NCBI RefSeq assembly: GCF_945873075.1
Contig: NZ_CAMCBS010000019.1
Location: 1 to 39,630 of the forward strand
Direction of reading: 5' to 3'
DNA length: 39,630 bases
From: an uncultured Moraxella sp.
Lineage (GTDB): Bacteria; Pseudomonadota; Gammaproteobacteria; Pseudomonadales; Moraxellaceae
The first letter of the stretch is position 1; every line of letters starts with the position of its first letter. A program made the position numbers and the translations under genes. The notes below the pieces were generated by a model. It had not been told where the DNA came from. It saw only the letters and a program-made list of their open reading frames with translations, and searched no databases. Positions 24,791-33,904 of the stretch are shown here, piece after piece.

Positions 24791-26068
24791 ATGAATAAAT
24801 TTAGCCAATTAGCCATCGCCACCATCACCGTGATGGCAAGTATCAGCCCTGCCATCGCCAATGATGATACTGATAAAGTATGGGTAGCAACCCAGCAAAT
24901 CGCCCAAAGTAGCGACCGCATCGCCATCGTGCCTTTTGTGGGCGATACTGTGGTGACAGGCGTTGTCACGGCAAATCTTGATGGCACAGAGCTTGGTGCA
25001 AGCAGTGGCAATCTGCCACAACGCACAGCCAGCACCAATGACATCTTGGCAAATCTTAGTACTTGGCGCAATCTTGGCTATGATTATGTCGTCATTGGCA
25101 AATCACACTCAATCGTGGGTAACAAAACTGCCATCAGCTATGATGTCATCGACACCAAAGCCGCCAAAGTCATCGGCAGCCAAACCCAAGTCAGCGATAC
25201 CAATACCGCATCTCTAAAGCTTGCCGGTCATCAAATTAGTGATAAAATCTATCAAGCCATCACAGGCAAATCAGGTGATTTTGGCTCTGTCATCGCCTAT
25301 GTCGAAGAAACAGGCACGCCATCGAACAAGACTTCTCGCCTAAAGCTCGTTGATGCCACAGGACAAAATGCCCGTACGCTGTTTACGGTGACAGGGTCAA
25401 TTTTGACACCGACCTTCTCGCCAGATGGTAGTCGTATCGCTTATGCTGTCCAAGCCAAAAATGGCTTGCCCGTGATTCATGTGCAGTCAATCAATGGCAC
25501 GCATAGTGAAGTGGTGACGCCATTTTGGGGGCATAATCTAGCGCCTAGCTTTTCGGCTGATGGCACACGCCTACTATTCTCAGGCAGTCATGAGTACAAC
25601 AACCCAAATATTTATGAACTCAACCTAACCACCAAAACACTCAAAGCCATCACCACCCAAAACGGTGCAGAAAACTCACCTAGCTATCTGCCCGATGGCT
25701 CAGGCTTTATTTATACAGCGGATAATGGCACACGCAGCCAAAGCCTGTACCGCTATCAATTCGCCAATCAAAATGCCACCCGCATTGCGCTCAATGCCAC
25801 CAACCCACACCTAAGCCATGATGGGTCAAAAATCGCCTATGTCGCAGGTCAAGACATCATCATCGCCAATGTCAGCGGTTCGACCTTACAGCGTATCAAG
25901 GTTGGCGGCACAGAGATTTCGGCAAGTTTCTCACCATCAGCAAATCGTATCGTCTATGCCCAAAGTCAAGGCGGTCAAAGCAAACTTGTCATTCACAACT
26001 TAACGAGCAACCAAAGCACCACTTTGCCGACTACAGGCCAAGTGCGTGAACCGGTATGGTCAAAATAA
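24791..26068 (+). CDS. tolB: Tol-Pal system periplasmic protein TolB
   Basis: A 425-residue periplasmic protein. It has a signal peptide (residues 1-24, about MASISPAIAN with likely cleavage after AIA or AN) and an N-terminal domain of about 130 residues (RIAIVPFVGDT, NLSTWRNLGYDYVVIGKSHSI). A beta-propeller follows, built of repeats of the type FSPDGSRIAYA, FSADGTRLLFSGS, YLPDGSGFIYTA and LSHDGSKIAYVAG. It interacts with Pal and TolA in other bacteria. It ends with REPVWSK, as TolB proteins commonly do. The gap after tolA is 17 bases. The next gene is not pal. Confidence 0.95.
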   Translation: MNKFSQLAIATITVMASISPAIANDDTDKVWVATQQIAQSSDRIAIVPFVGDTVVTGVVTANLDGTELGASSGNLPQRTASTNDILANLSTWRNLGYDYVVIGKSHSIVGNKTAISYDVIDTKAAKVIGSQTQVSDTNTASLKLAGHQISDKIYQAITGKSGDFGSVIAYVEETGTPSNKTSRLKLVDATGQNARTLFTVTGSILTPTFSPDGSRIAYAVQAKNGLPVIHVQSINGTHSEVVTPFWGHNLAPSFSADGTRLLFSGSHEYNNPNIYELNLTTKTLKAITTQNGAENSPSYLPDGSGFIYTADNGTRSQSLYRYQFANQNATRIALNATNPHLSHDGSKIAYVAGQDIIIANVSGSTLQRIKVGGTEISASFSPSANRIVYAQSQGGQSKLVIHNLTSNQSTTLPTTGQVREPVWSK

Positions 26069-26090
26069 GACCCAAATCTGATAACAAGCC

Positions 26091-26387
26091 ATGATAAGTA
26101 GCAAAATGACCATGCCAAAGACCATGCTGACACGCCCTGCCAAGCCGACTGATATCGCCAAATGCGTTATGGCAATGCTACTAGCTGTCATCATGACAGG
26201 CTGTCAGCATATCCAACTGGTGCGTAGCCCACTGCCGGTAACTTTGGCAGATGTCAGCCATGACGACACGACAAGCATCGCCTATCAGCAGAGTATGCCA
26301 AGCACAATCCCTGTCAAAAACCGACCACCCAAGCTGACACCCAAACAGCAGGTGCAACAGGTGTATTTGCTAGAAAATTGGTTCTAG
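26091..26387 (+). CDS. Small predicted lipoprotein downstream of tolB
   Basis: A 98-residue protein with a hydrophobic stretch (CVMAMLLAVIMTGCQ) ending in a lipobox with a lipidation Cys at about 38, then a soluble tail rich in Pro, Thr and Lys (TPKQQVQQVYLLENWF at the end). I do not recognise a family. ATG codons at 26091, 26106, 26112 and 26124 are all possible starts; the later ones would give a signal peptide of more normal length. It sits 22 bases after tolB, where pal normally follows, and has no OmpA-like domain. Its role in the Tol system is unknown; the position alone suggests a link. Confidence 0.65.
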   Translation: MISSKMTMPKTMLTRPAKPTDIAKCVMAMLLAVIMTGCQHIQLVRSPLPVTLADVSHDDTTSIAYQQSMPSTIPVKNRPPKLTPKQQVQQVYLLENWF

Positions 26388-26499
26388 GATGTGAAAGTGG
26401 TTAATTTTTGAAATGGTGTTTGCGATTAAAAAGATAGGCAAATAATGGCTTGTGCTTGGTTTAAAATTAAGTTATTCTAAAATATCACGACCATTTTAA

Positions 26500-27048
26500 T
26501 CATGACTGTTTCAATACTATCTTTGCCAAATGCTCACCAAACCAAATCGCCGTGTCAATATCCCCTTGACATGGTGTGACATCAGGTGGTGCATCGATTG
26601 ATTGCGTCATCAATCCCAAAAAACTACTCAATCGGTTCAAATCCACATCGCTACTACCTGTCGGTAATAACGGCAAGCCCGCCCAATTCATCCCATGTTG
26701 CATGGCAAATAAGCACAGCTGTTGTAATACTGCCAATTTATCACCGCTTAGACCGCCTGAGTTGGCAAAGCCTGCGGCAAATTTACCCTGCCATGTGCGA
26801 GACAGCCAACGCTTGGATGTGCTATCCATAAAGGTCTTAAATTCTGCTGTCACACTGCCCATATACACCGCACTACCAAAGACAATCATTGATGCTTGGT
26901 CAAGATATGTCCAGTCATCATCACTGATTGCCATGATATCAATGGTACGCATCGTGCAGTGGCGAGCCACACCTTCGCCGATGGCTTGTGCGACACGGCG
27001 TGTGTGTCCATAGTTGGAATGATAGACGATGGCAATGGTTGCTTGCAT
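26500..27048 (-). CDS. Flavodoxin-like NAD(P)H-dependent oxidoreductase
   Basis: A 182-residue flavodoxin-fold protein. The N-terminus is an FMN phosphate loop (IAIVYHSNYGHTRRVAQAIGEG). MIVFGSAVYMGSVTAEFKTFMDSTSKRW and AGFANSGGLSGDKLAVLQQLCLFAMQHGMNWAGLPLLP are characteristic of WrbA/flavodoxin-family quinone reductases. The electron donor and acceptor are not known. The ATG at 27048 has AAGGA upstream. It is on the same strand as pgeF and rluD but lies downstream of them, separated from pgeF by 62 bases. Confidence 0.85.
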   Translation of the reverse strand: MQATIAIVYHSNYGHTRRVAQAIGEGVARHCTMRTIDIMAISDDDWTYLDQASMIVFGSAVYMGSVTAEFKTFMDSTSKRWLSRTWQGKFAAGFANSGGLSGDKLAVLQQLCLFAMQHGMNWAGLPLLPTGSSDVDLNRLSSFLGLMTQSIDAPPDVTPCQGDIDTAIWFGEHLAKIVLKQS

Positions 27049-27110
27049 GGTTTTTATCCTTGTTTGTTTTATTTATTCTTACTCATTGATAGCAGAGTTT
27101 GGCTTGGTGC

Positions 27111-27926
27111 TTAGCGGCGTACAACCACCATTGCCATACGCCCTGTGGCTGATTTGCCTGCGTGGGTCTGCGCACGGTACGAATACAGATTTGGCTCAAG
27201 ATAACTGCATGGCACAGACTCACTGACCACTTCGATACCCAGATGTTCAAGCTCAAGTCGTGCAAGCTTGACGATATCAATATTCACTTTACCATCATCA
27301 TCAGATGGGATGATGATGGTGTCATACAGTGCTGATGATGTCATATTCACAAGTGACTGCGCACTGACTTCATCGCAGATACGCTTGGCAAGCGCTTCAT
27401 CAATCTGATATGAGCCCTGCGAGATACAAGCACCGATGATGGCTTTGGGTGCAGACAGTACACCAAGCTTGGCATAGCTTTTGGCAATGATACCATTAAC
27501 AAGCCCCTGCCAGCCTGCATGAATACAGGCGATACCATCATCTTGACCTTGCCCAAAAATCGCCACAGGCACGCAGTCCGCCGTCATGATAGCAAGTGCA
27601 CGATTCGATGACTTGGTAATCAGTGCATCAGCAGACACTGCTTGTAATGACGGCGTATCCGTATCAATATCCAGTACGGTATCACCATGCACTTGGTTTA
27701 GCCAATGAATTGCTGTGATGGGTGCATGATGGCTAATGGCATCAAGTAGCTGCGCTCGGCGAGTGAGCACCGCTGTCGGATTGTCCTTGACGTGCAAGCC
27801 TAAGTTAAAATCCCCATAAATATCTGTATCGCCAAACTTATCAAACGCCCCTGCTTGCGTCTGCACGACCAGCACGGTGTCATCTTGATAAAGTACGCCA
27901 ACAGGCACGGTGTCAGTTATTTGCAT
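27111..27926 (-). CDS. pgeF: PgeF/YfiH family protein (multicopper oxidase-like, laccase-domain purine phosphorylase)
   Basis: A 271-residue PgeF/YfiH protein. The metal ligands are recognisable: His in LNQVHGDTV, Cys in MTADCVPVAIFGQ and His in ACIHAGWQGLVNGII. The family was called polyphenol oxidase or laccase-like; PgeF in E. coli is tied to removing mis-incorporated amino acids from peptidoglycan, and related LACC1 proteins have purine nucleoside phosphorylase activity. The ATG at 27926 follows AAGGATG. It starts 15 bases after rluD, a pairing typical of gammaproteobacteria. Confidence 0.93.
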   Translation of the reverse strand: MQITDTVPVGVLYQDDTVLVVQTQAGAFDKFGDTDIYGDFNLGLHVKDNPTAVLTRRAQLLDAISHHAPITAIHWLNQVHGDTVLDIDTDTPSLQAVSADALITKSSNRALAIMTADCVPVAIFGQGQDDGIACIHAGWQGLVNGIIAKSYAKLGVLSAPKAIIGACISQGSYQIDEALAKRICDEVSAQSLVNMTSSALYDTIIIPSDDDGKVNIDIVKLARLELEHLGIEVVSESVPCSYLEPNLYSYRAQTHAGKSATGRMAMVVVRR

Positions 27927-27941
27927 TTTTTCATCCTTTAA

Positions 27942-29006
27942 TTAATCTGCAAACACATCCATCAAGGCACAAAAATCAGCCGGCAATGGTGCGTGAAACT
28001 TCATCGACTCACCGCTTATCGGATGGATAAAGCCAAGCGTATGTGCGTGTAGCGCCTGTCGTGGGAAAGTTGCCACCGCTTGACGCTGTGCATCTGTCAG
28101 CCCTGCTCGTGGCGATGTGCCATAGACCTTATCACCGACCAATGGATGACCGACATGGGATAGATGTACACGGATTTGGTGCGTACGCCCTGTCTCGAGC
28201 TGTACATCGCATAGGCTGTAGCGTTCGTGTAGTGCCACTGCTTTTAGGATATGCGTTACCGCAGGTTTGCCTGTATCTTTGACCGCCATCTTGGTGCGCT
28301 GTGTGCTGTGTCGTCCGATTGGTGCATCAATGCGAGCATGACGCATGATGTCATGCGGTGCGCCCAGTGCGATGCACTGATATAGGCGATACACGCTTTT
28401 ATCTTTGAGCTGATCGATGAGATCAAGCTGTGCTGTCTTGGTACGAGCGACGACGAGCAATCCTGTGGTGTCCTTATCGATACGGTGTACCAGCCCCGCT
28501 CGTGGCAGATGCGCCACATCAGGATAATGATACAGTAGCGCATTGACAAGCGTGCCCGTACGATTGCCCGCCCCCGGATGTACCACAAGTCCTGCCGGCT
28601 TATTAATCACAATCACCGCATCATCTTCATAGACGACATCGATGGCGATATTTTCGGGCAAATCTTCAGAATGGTTCTCAAGTGATGCAGTCAATGTCAG
28701 TACATCACCTGATTTGACTGCGTATTTTGGCTTAACAATCATTCCATTGACGAGCAGTTCGCCATTGTCGATAAACTTTTGGATATTGGCTCGTGAAAAG
28801 CCATCAAACACCGTGCTACCCAGCTTATCTAGTCGTACACCGACATCAGATGCCTGCACGGTATAAGTCCGTTCATTACCTTGACTGTCAGCATCTTGGT
28901 CATTCGCCGTATCATCATCCATATCAAAGGCATCACCATCATCCATCATCTCATCAAATGGCGTGTCGGTCAAAGCATGCTTGGTATGGATATTATCGGC
29001 TGTCAT
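27942..29006 (-). CDS. rluD: 23S rRNA pseudouridine synthase RluD
   Basis: A 354-residue RluA-family pseudouridine synthase. An N-terminal acidic extension of about 45 residues precedes an S4 RNA-binding domain (VGVRLDKLGSTVFDGFSRANIQKFIDNG). The catalytic domain has RAGLVHRIDKDTTGLLVVAR with the catalytic Asp in RIDKDT, and LETGRTHQIRVHLSHVGHPLVGD. RluD makes three pseudouridines in helix 69 of 23S rRNA. The initiation region has no strong ribosome binding site. It is followed by pgeF, and the pair is normally divergent from bamD; here a DUF817 gene lies between. Confidence 0.94.
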   Translation of the reverse strand: MTADNIHTKHALTDTPFDEMMDDGDAFDMDDDTANDQDADSQGNERTYTVQASDVGVRLDKLGSTVFDGFSRANIQKFIDNGELLVNGMIVKPKYAVKSGDVLTLTASLENHSEDLPENIAIDVVYEDDAVIVINKPAGLVVHPGAGNRTGTLVNALLYHYPDVAHLPRAGLVHRIDKDTTGLLVVARTKTAQLDLIDQLKDKSVYRLYQCIALGAPHDIMRHARIDAPIGRHSTQRTKMAVKDTGKPAVTHILKAVALHERYSLCDVQLETGRTHQIRVHLSHVGHPLVGDKVYGTSPRAGLTDAQRQAVATFPRQALHAHTLGFIHPISGESMKFHAPLPADFCALMDVFAD

Positions 29007-29058
29007 GATGGCTACTTATACAAAATGTCACCAAATAATGCGACTAAAATTAAATGAA

Positions 29059-29098
29059 TAAAAAGGCGATACTTTAGCATATTTTTGTGATTATCGCC
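29059..29098 (-). terminator. Weak terminator of the DUF817 gene
   Basis: GGCGATA (29065-29071) pairs with TATCGCC (29092-29098) across a 20-base loop. On the minus strand five T follow the stem. It lies between the DUF817 gene and rluD. Confidence 0.5.
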
Positions 29099-29209
29099 AC
29101 TTTTGAGCACCACTTATGGCGCATACTTGGCTAAATTTTGGCTGATCACACCATTGATATTAAGCTGTCTAAATCACCCAAATCATCCCAAGCTATTCAA
29201 GCCATCGGT

Positions 29210-30088
29210 TTATCTTGCCACCATCACGCTGTGCTTGATGTGCTTTAGGTGCGTGACAATGGTAAAAGTCATCATAATCAGTAGCGACCATGAGCTAAAT
29301 TTACTGATATGCACCATCGACCATGCCATCACTTGATTGGGATATTGCCAAATACCAAAAAAGGTGCTGATATTCTCCGCAAGCCAAATAAAAAATCCAA
29401 TCAGCACAAACGACAACAGCACGGGCATCCGTCGTGGCGTATCATAAGGCGTAAAACGCACATAACTTCTGGCATACAGCCCAAGCACAAACATGGCAAT
29501 ATACCAGCGCAAATCCATGATGGCATGATGCGTAAAAAAGTTCAAATAAATCAATATCGCTGTGATGGTCGTCAGTGGGTACGGTGGCATCTTATACAAA
29601 CGCAAATCAAATAACCGCCACGCTTGGATGATATAGCTTGCCACCGCCGCATACATAAATCCTGTAAACAAAGGCACGCCGAACACCTTGCTATAAGCAA
29701 AATCAGGATACGCCCAAGATGCACCAATGCGAGCGCCATCGGGCAATAAGAGTGCTTGGATGTCGGGTGAAGTTTTGAATAATTCTAAGGCAAAGCCGAT
29801 TAGGTGAAACAAAGTGATGGATTTGAGTTCATCCCAAGTTTCTAATTTGCTCCACACCATCGCAAACTGCGCCACCACCGCAAAAATCAGCAAGGCGTCA
29901 TAGCGGGGAATGCCCCAGATACCTGATTTGGGGATGACAAACATCGCCACAAAAAACAGCCCAGCGAACAAGCACGCCCGAGCTTGTTTCAGCCCAAAAA
30001 ACCAAAACTCCACCACAAAGCGACGATAGCCGTGCAAAGTGGGATTTGTGGGATGTTGGCATAGCCATTGGTCAAATTGTGCAAGCAT
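29210..30088 (-). CDS. DUF817-family membrane protein (YoaT-like)
   Basis: A 292-residue integral membrane protein with about 8-9 hydrophobic segments. Typical DUF817 stretches are GYRRFVVEFWFFGLKQARACLFAGLFF, SWAYPDFAYSKVFGVPLFTGFMYAAVASYI and FFTHHAIMDLRWYIAM. Its function is unknown. The frame opens with TTG at 30097, but the ATG at 30088 is a more likely start; neither has a clear ribosome binding site. It lies between rluD and the divergent bamD, and a weak terminator separates it from rluD. Confidence 0.8.
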   Translation of the reverse strand: MLAQFDQWLCQHPTNPTLHGYRRFVVEFWFFGLKQARACLFAGLFFVAMFVIPKSGIWGIPRYDALLIFAVVAQFAMVWSKLETWDELKSITLFHLIGFALELFKTSPDIQALLLPDGARIGASWAYPDFAYSKVFGVPLFTGFMYAAVASYIIQAWRLFDLRLYKMPPYPLTTITAILIYLNFFTHHAIMDLRWYIAMFVLGLYARSYVRFTPYDTPRRMPVLLSFVLIGFFIWLAENISTFFGIWQYPNQVMAWSMVHISKFSSWSLLIMMTFTIVTHLKHIKHSVMVAR

Positions 30089-30312
30089 TTTTATCAATAC
30101 TGATTAAATTCATAAATAAAAATATGATAATTTATCATGTTTTGTACTGATTTGCAATTTGGCAGCTGTCATCGCCATTTATTGCCAATCTCATACTGAC
30201 CCATCGCCGATAGAACACCTTACTCTAGCGTTGCTTATGAGTAGTAATTTTTTGATAACAGCGGTTTTGGCAAGCTTTGTGTGGCGGTTTCGTTGTTTTG
30301 GTCATCAAATCA

Positions 30313-30321
30313 TGCTAAACT
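30313..30321 (+). promoter_or_regulatory. Extended -10 promoter element of bamD
   Basis: TGCTAAACT about 40 bases upstream of the bamD ATG, with a weak TTGTTT at the -35 position (30293-30298). Confidence 0.4.
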
Positions 30322-30362
30322 AGCGAAAATTTGTCATACGACATCAAAAAATCGAGGATACA

Positions 30363-31463
30363 ATGAAAGCAAAAGCCCTAAAAATTGCTGTTACTGCTGT
30401 TGTTGCAGGCAGTCTGATGACTGGTTGCGCCACTGTTGGTGGCTTGTTTGGCAAGAAAAAAGGTGAAGACATCGTCCAAACCGCCGACAAAACCGAACAG
30501 CAATATTATGACTATGCTCAAGAAGCCATCGCCAAATCGCATAATAATGAAGCGATGATTGCATTGAACAACATTCGCACTTTTTATCCGACAGGTGCTT
30601 TGGCGCAGCAAGCTTTGCTTGATTTGATTTATGTGCAATATCAAGCGGGCAACTATGAAGCAGTGACCCAAAGTACGGCTGAATTTATCCGTCTGTATCC
30701 AACAAGTCGTCACATTGACTACGCATTGTATGTACAAGGCGTGACCAATATGGGCGGTGCACCAAAAGCATCTCGCCTATTTAAGTCAAATCAAGCTGAA
30801 CGCAATACCGCCTATCTGCGTCTAGCATTCCAAGATTTTCAGACGCTGGTTAATAACTTCCCAAATAGCGCCTATGCTGCCGATGCGGCACAGCGCATGG
30901 TGGCGATTTATAATGATTTGGCAGAAAATGAACTGGTCGCCGCTCGTTGGTACATCAAGCGTGATGCGATGGTTGCCGCTGCCAACCGTGCCAAATGGGT
31001 ATTTCAATATTTCCCACAATCAACCGCTGTGCCTGAAGCCATCGCCATTTTGGCATATGCCAATGACGAGCTTGGGCTAAAAGATACCGCAAGCGAGTAC
31101 AAAACGCTTCTACAAATCAACTATCCACACTACCTAAACAGCAACGGCACTGTGCGTCTGTCGGGTACAGGCACTAAGACTGCGATGCAAAAAGCACTAT
31201 CAACCATCAGCTTTGGCAAGCTTGGTCGTGCAACTGATGCCCAAAGCTATGAAGGTGGCTACACGGGCGAGACTCGCACCCAAGTTATCCGCCAAGCGCA
31301 AGGTCTGCGCCTACCTGCAGTAACCGAACCAAAAGTACAGCTTGATGAACCTGCAAAAGACCTAAGCACGCTGAATGATCGTGAGCGCCGTTTCCCAAAT
31401 ATCAATTTGGGCTTGCCAGAGACTGAATCAGAAGCTGGTCATATTAACGATATCCCACGCTAA
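30363..31463 (+). CDS. bamD: Outer membrane protein assembly factor BamD (lipoprotein)
   Basis: A 366-residue lipoprotein. The signal peptide ends at LMTGC with the lipidated Cys at residue 22. Tetratricopeptide-like helical repeats follow (QYYDYAQEAIAKSHNNEAMIALNNIRTFYPTGALAQQALLDL, YVQYQAGNYEAVTQSTAEFIRLYPTS and others). BamD is the essential partner of BamA in outer-membrane protein insertion. E. coli BamD has about 245 residues; this one has roughly 100 extra residues after the conserved helices, poor in hydrophobics. GAGG precedes the ATG by six bases. The gene ends in a strong terminator. Confidence 0.93.
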   Translation: MKAKALKIAVTAVVAGSLMTGCATVGGLFGKKKGEDIVQTADKTEQQYYDYAQEAIAKSHNNEAMIALNNIRTFYPTGALAQQALLDLIYVQYQAGNYEAVTQSTAEFIRLYPTSRHIDYALYVQGVTNMGGAPKASRLFKSNQAERNTAYLRLAFQDFQTLVNNFPNSAYAADAAQRMVAIYNDLAENELVAARWYIKRDAMVAAANRAKWVFQYFPQSTAVPEAIAILAYANDELGLKDTASEYKTLLQINYPHYLNSNGTVRLSGTGTKTAMQKALSTISFGKLGRATDAQSYEGGYTGETRTQVIRQAQGLRLPAVTEPKVQLDEPAKDLSTLNDRERRFPNINLGLPETESEAGHINDIPR

Positions 31464-31475
31464 TCATAAAGCACG

Positions 31476-31513
31476 CAACATGACGGCATGATTTGTGCCG
31501 TCATGTTGTTTTT
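31476..31513 (+). terminator. Rho-independent terminator of bamD
   Basis: CAACATGACGGCA (31476-31488) pairs with TGCCGTCATGTTG (31496-31508): a 13-bp perfect stem with a 7-base loop, followed by five T. It is 12 bases after the stop codon. Confidence 0.9.
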
Positions 31514-31528
31514 GTCCATTGCCAATCG

Positions 31529-31537
31529 TGATACAAT
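31529..31537 (+). promoter_or_regulatory. Extended -10 promoter element of dnaG
   Basis: TGATACAAT downstream of the bamD terminator and about 94 bases before the dnaG ATG. No good -35 box. Confidence 0.35.
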
Positions 31538-31630
31538 AATGGTTATTTAAAAAACAGCCATTTAGATTGTCAGCCAAAGTGTCGCCAGTTGGCATTGATG
31601 GTTTTCGCTTTTTTGCATCTGAGTAATCCC

Positions 31631-33649
31631 ATGCGCATTCCTGACTCTATCATCGAACAGCTCAACAGCCAAGCGGATTTGGTTGGGATGATTCGTAAGC
31701 ATACCGTGCTCAAGCCTGCCGGCCGAGAGTTCAAGGGTTGTTGTCCATTTCATGGGGAAAAGACGCCATCGTTTTATGTCAATCCTGAAACCAATTTATA
31801 CTACTGTTTTGGCTGTCATGCCAAAGGCAATCCAATCACTTTTTTAAAGGAATTTGAACGCTTAAGCTTTATCGAAGCGGTAAAAACATTGTCCGAACAA
31901 ACTGGTATCGAGCTACCAAAAGACGATGAATTTGCCAAAAAAGTCAAATACAATAAAACCAAAAAAACCCCAAAAAATCAGCAGCAGCCATCAGCCCAAC
32001 CTGCACCGCCACCAATGCCACAAGCGCCATCTGTGCAGACAGCACCGATGATGGATGATGCCATATCACCCCAAGACAGCGCACCACAAGCATATCCCAC
32101 GCCGCCGATGGCACAGCCCAATCCGCAAGGCGATTTGTATCAATTACTTGAAAATATCTGTCATTTTTATCAATTTACACTACAAAATACGCCTGTCGCT
32201 CGGCAGTATTTTTTGGACCGTGGTGTGAGCGAAAGTAGCATACAGACCTTTCGGCTTGGCTATGCGCCTGATGGTTGGCAACATCTTGAAGAAGTCTTTG
32301 GCGAAGATATTGAAGGTCTAAAAATCCTAGGATTGGTCAGACAGTCGCAAAATGGTCGGGATTATGACCTATTGCGCAATCGAGTGATTTTCCCCATTCG
32401 TGATAAGCAAGGTCGAGTGGTCGGCTTTGCTGGTCGTACCATTGGCGATGATTCACCAAAATACATCAACTCAAGCGAATCCCCCGTATTCCAAAAACAG
32501 CACATCCTGTACGGTCTGTACGAATCTCGCCAACAAAAAGCCAGTGATTATATGATGGTCGAAGGCTATATGGATGTGATTGCCCTGTATCAAGCAGGGA
32601 TTTATGGTGCGGTTGCGCCGATGGGTACGGCAGCGAACGAAAATCAAATCGCCACCTTGCTACGCTACAACAACACGCTGACCCTATGCTTTGATGGTGA
32701 TAATGCTGGTCAAAGAGCTGCTTGGCGGACGATGGAAATCGCTGCGCCTGCGCTCGAAGATGGTAAGACGCTCAAGTTTCTCACCCTGCCCGATCAGCAC
32801 GACCCCGATACCTTTATCGCCGAACAAGGTGCGGATGCGATGCGTGAGCAAATCTTAAATGCTTGGTCGCTATCGGACTACATTTATCAGATTTTGGCAG
32901 CTCGTTTTGATCTTGAAAAATCCGAACAAAAAGCCGCAGCGATGGCAGAGCTACGCAAATTCACCGATTTATTCCCAAAAGGCTCAAGCTATAAATGGCT
33001 ACTCAATAGCGACATCTATCAGCGGATCAAGTCGATTGGCGATACTCGCTTTGGTCGCCGCGCTCGCATGGACACCATCAATTATCAAGCAGGCAAGACG
33101 CTTGATACTGCCACTGAGCTTGCTTTGTTTATCATGCAAAGCCCGACCATCTTGGATCAAGATCCCCTTGCCGATATCATCAGCCAATCGCAGATGGCAG
33201 ATGCGCATCGCCCTTATTTGCAGCATCTAGAGCGTCAGTCGCTCAAAGTGCCTGACCTACCGACTTGGCAAAGTCTTGATAGCACGGTACTAACCGAAGT
33301 CATCACCGCCATCAAAGCACTGCCTAACGAGTATCGACAGCCGAATAACGATGTGCCAAATCACAGCATGTACTTTATCTTATCAACACTCAGCGAAGAT
33401 GCTCGCCAACAAATCAGTGCACATTGGGATGATTTTGTCCAAATCAGACGCACCCATCCGATGGATGACATCACGCCGCTTGTCTATGAGCTGATTTGCA
33501 CCGCACTCAAAAAAGTATTGAGCGAACAACAAAAAAATGCCAAAGTGCTAGCATTGTCAATGATTTATAAACAGCGTTTACAGCTACTCACACAGTGGGA
33601 TAATCAAAATAACAAAGCCAAATTGGCAGATTTATTCAATAAATCTTAA
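31631..33649 (+). CDS. dnaG: DNA primase
   Basis: A 672-residue primase. The zinc motif is Cys38, His41, Cys59, Cys62 (CCPFHGEK and CFGCHAKG). A Pro/Gln-rich insert of about 80 residues (about 105-180) follows. The catalytic core has YDLLRNRVIFPIRDKQGRVVGFAGR, and the TOPRIM part has MMVEGYMDVIALYQAG and LCFDGDNAGQRAAWR. A C-terminal DnaB-interacting region ends the protein. It makes the RNA primers for replication. The ATG at 31631 (MRIPDSIIEQL) is preferred over the frame start at 31589 since it matches the usual N-terminus. rpsU and rpoD, normally flanking dnaG in E. coli, are not present here. Confidence 0.95.
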   Translation: MRIPDSIIEQLNSQADLVGMIRKHTVLKPAGREFKGCCPFHGEKTPSFYVNPETNLYYCFGCHAKGNPITFLKEFERLSFIEAVKTLSEQTGIELPKDDEFAKKVKYNKTKKTPKNQQQPSAQPAPPPMPQAPSVQTAPMMDDAISPQDSAPQAYPTPPMAQPNPQGDLYQLLENICHFYQFTLQNTPVARQYFLDRGVSESSIQTFRLGYAPDGWQHLEEVFGEDIEGLKILGLVRQSQNGRDYDLLRNRVIFPIRDKQGRVVGFAGRTIGDDSPKYINSSESPVFQKQHILYGLYESRQQKASDYMMVEGYMDVIALYQAGIYGAVAPMGTAANENQIATLLRYNNTLTLCFDGDNAGQRAAWRTMEIAAPALEDGKTLKFLTLPDQHDPDTFIAEQGADAMREQILNAWSLSDYIYQILAARFDLEKSEQKAAAMAELRKFTDLFPKGSSYKWLLNSDIYQRIKSIGDTRFGRRARMDTINYQAGKTLDTATELALFIMQSPTILDQDPLADIISQSQMADAHRPYLQHLERQSLKVPDLPTWQSLDSTVLTEVITAIKALPNEYRQPNNDVPNHSMYFILSTLSEDARQQISAHWDDFVQIRRTHPMDDITPLVYELICTALKKVLSEQQKNAKVLALSMIYKQRLQLLTQWDNQNNKAKLADLFNKS

Positions 33650-33686
33650 TTGACCTTGATAAATCAATCGCCATCTGATGATATTG

Positions 33687-33890
33687 CTATTTATCCACGC
33701 ACTCGACCACCGAGCCTTCGATATGCGCCACTTGACCTTTGGCTTCGCAGGCATTGATTTGGCGGGATTGGTGCGCATAATAACCTGCGCCAAAGCTGGC
33801 AGCACAAAGGATGGCGACCAGTAGCTTGTTAGCGATTTGCTTAATATTAAGATTGGTATCAAGATTGGTATTGTCAGATGTGTGTTGCAT
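33687..33890 (-). CDS. Small single-pass membrane protein of unknown function
   Basis: A 67-residue protein. A polar N-terminus has an internal 12-base direct repeat (giving TNLDTNLN). One hydrophobic segment (LLVAILCAASFGAGYYA) is followed by a short tail with two Cys residues (about residues 48 and 64, NACEAKG and VVECVDK) that could form a disulfide. I recognise no family. The ATG at 33890 has GGAA about seven bases upstream. It lies 15 bases after the hairpin that ends the VWA gene, and convergently faces dnaG. The chance that it is a real gene is good but not certain. Confidence 0.55.
   Translation of the reverse strand: MQHTSDNTNLDTNLNIKQIANKLLVAILCAASFGAGYYAHQSRQINACEAKGQVAHIEGSVVECVDK
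33849..33871. repeat. Imperfect-context 12-bp direct repeat
   Basis: AAGATTGGTAT occurs at 33849-33859 and again at 33861-33871, a period of 12 bases, inside the 67-residue protein gene. It keeps the reading frame (four residues per unit). Confidence 0.5.
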
Positions 33891-33904
33891 AATGATTTCC
33901 AGTG

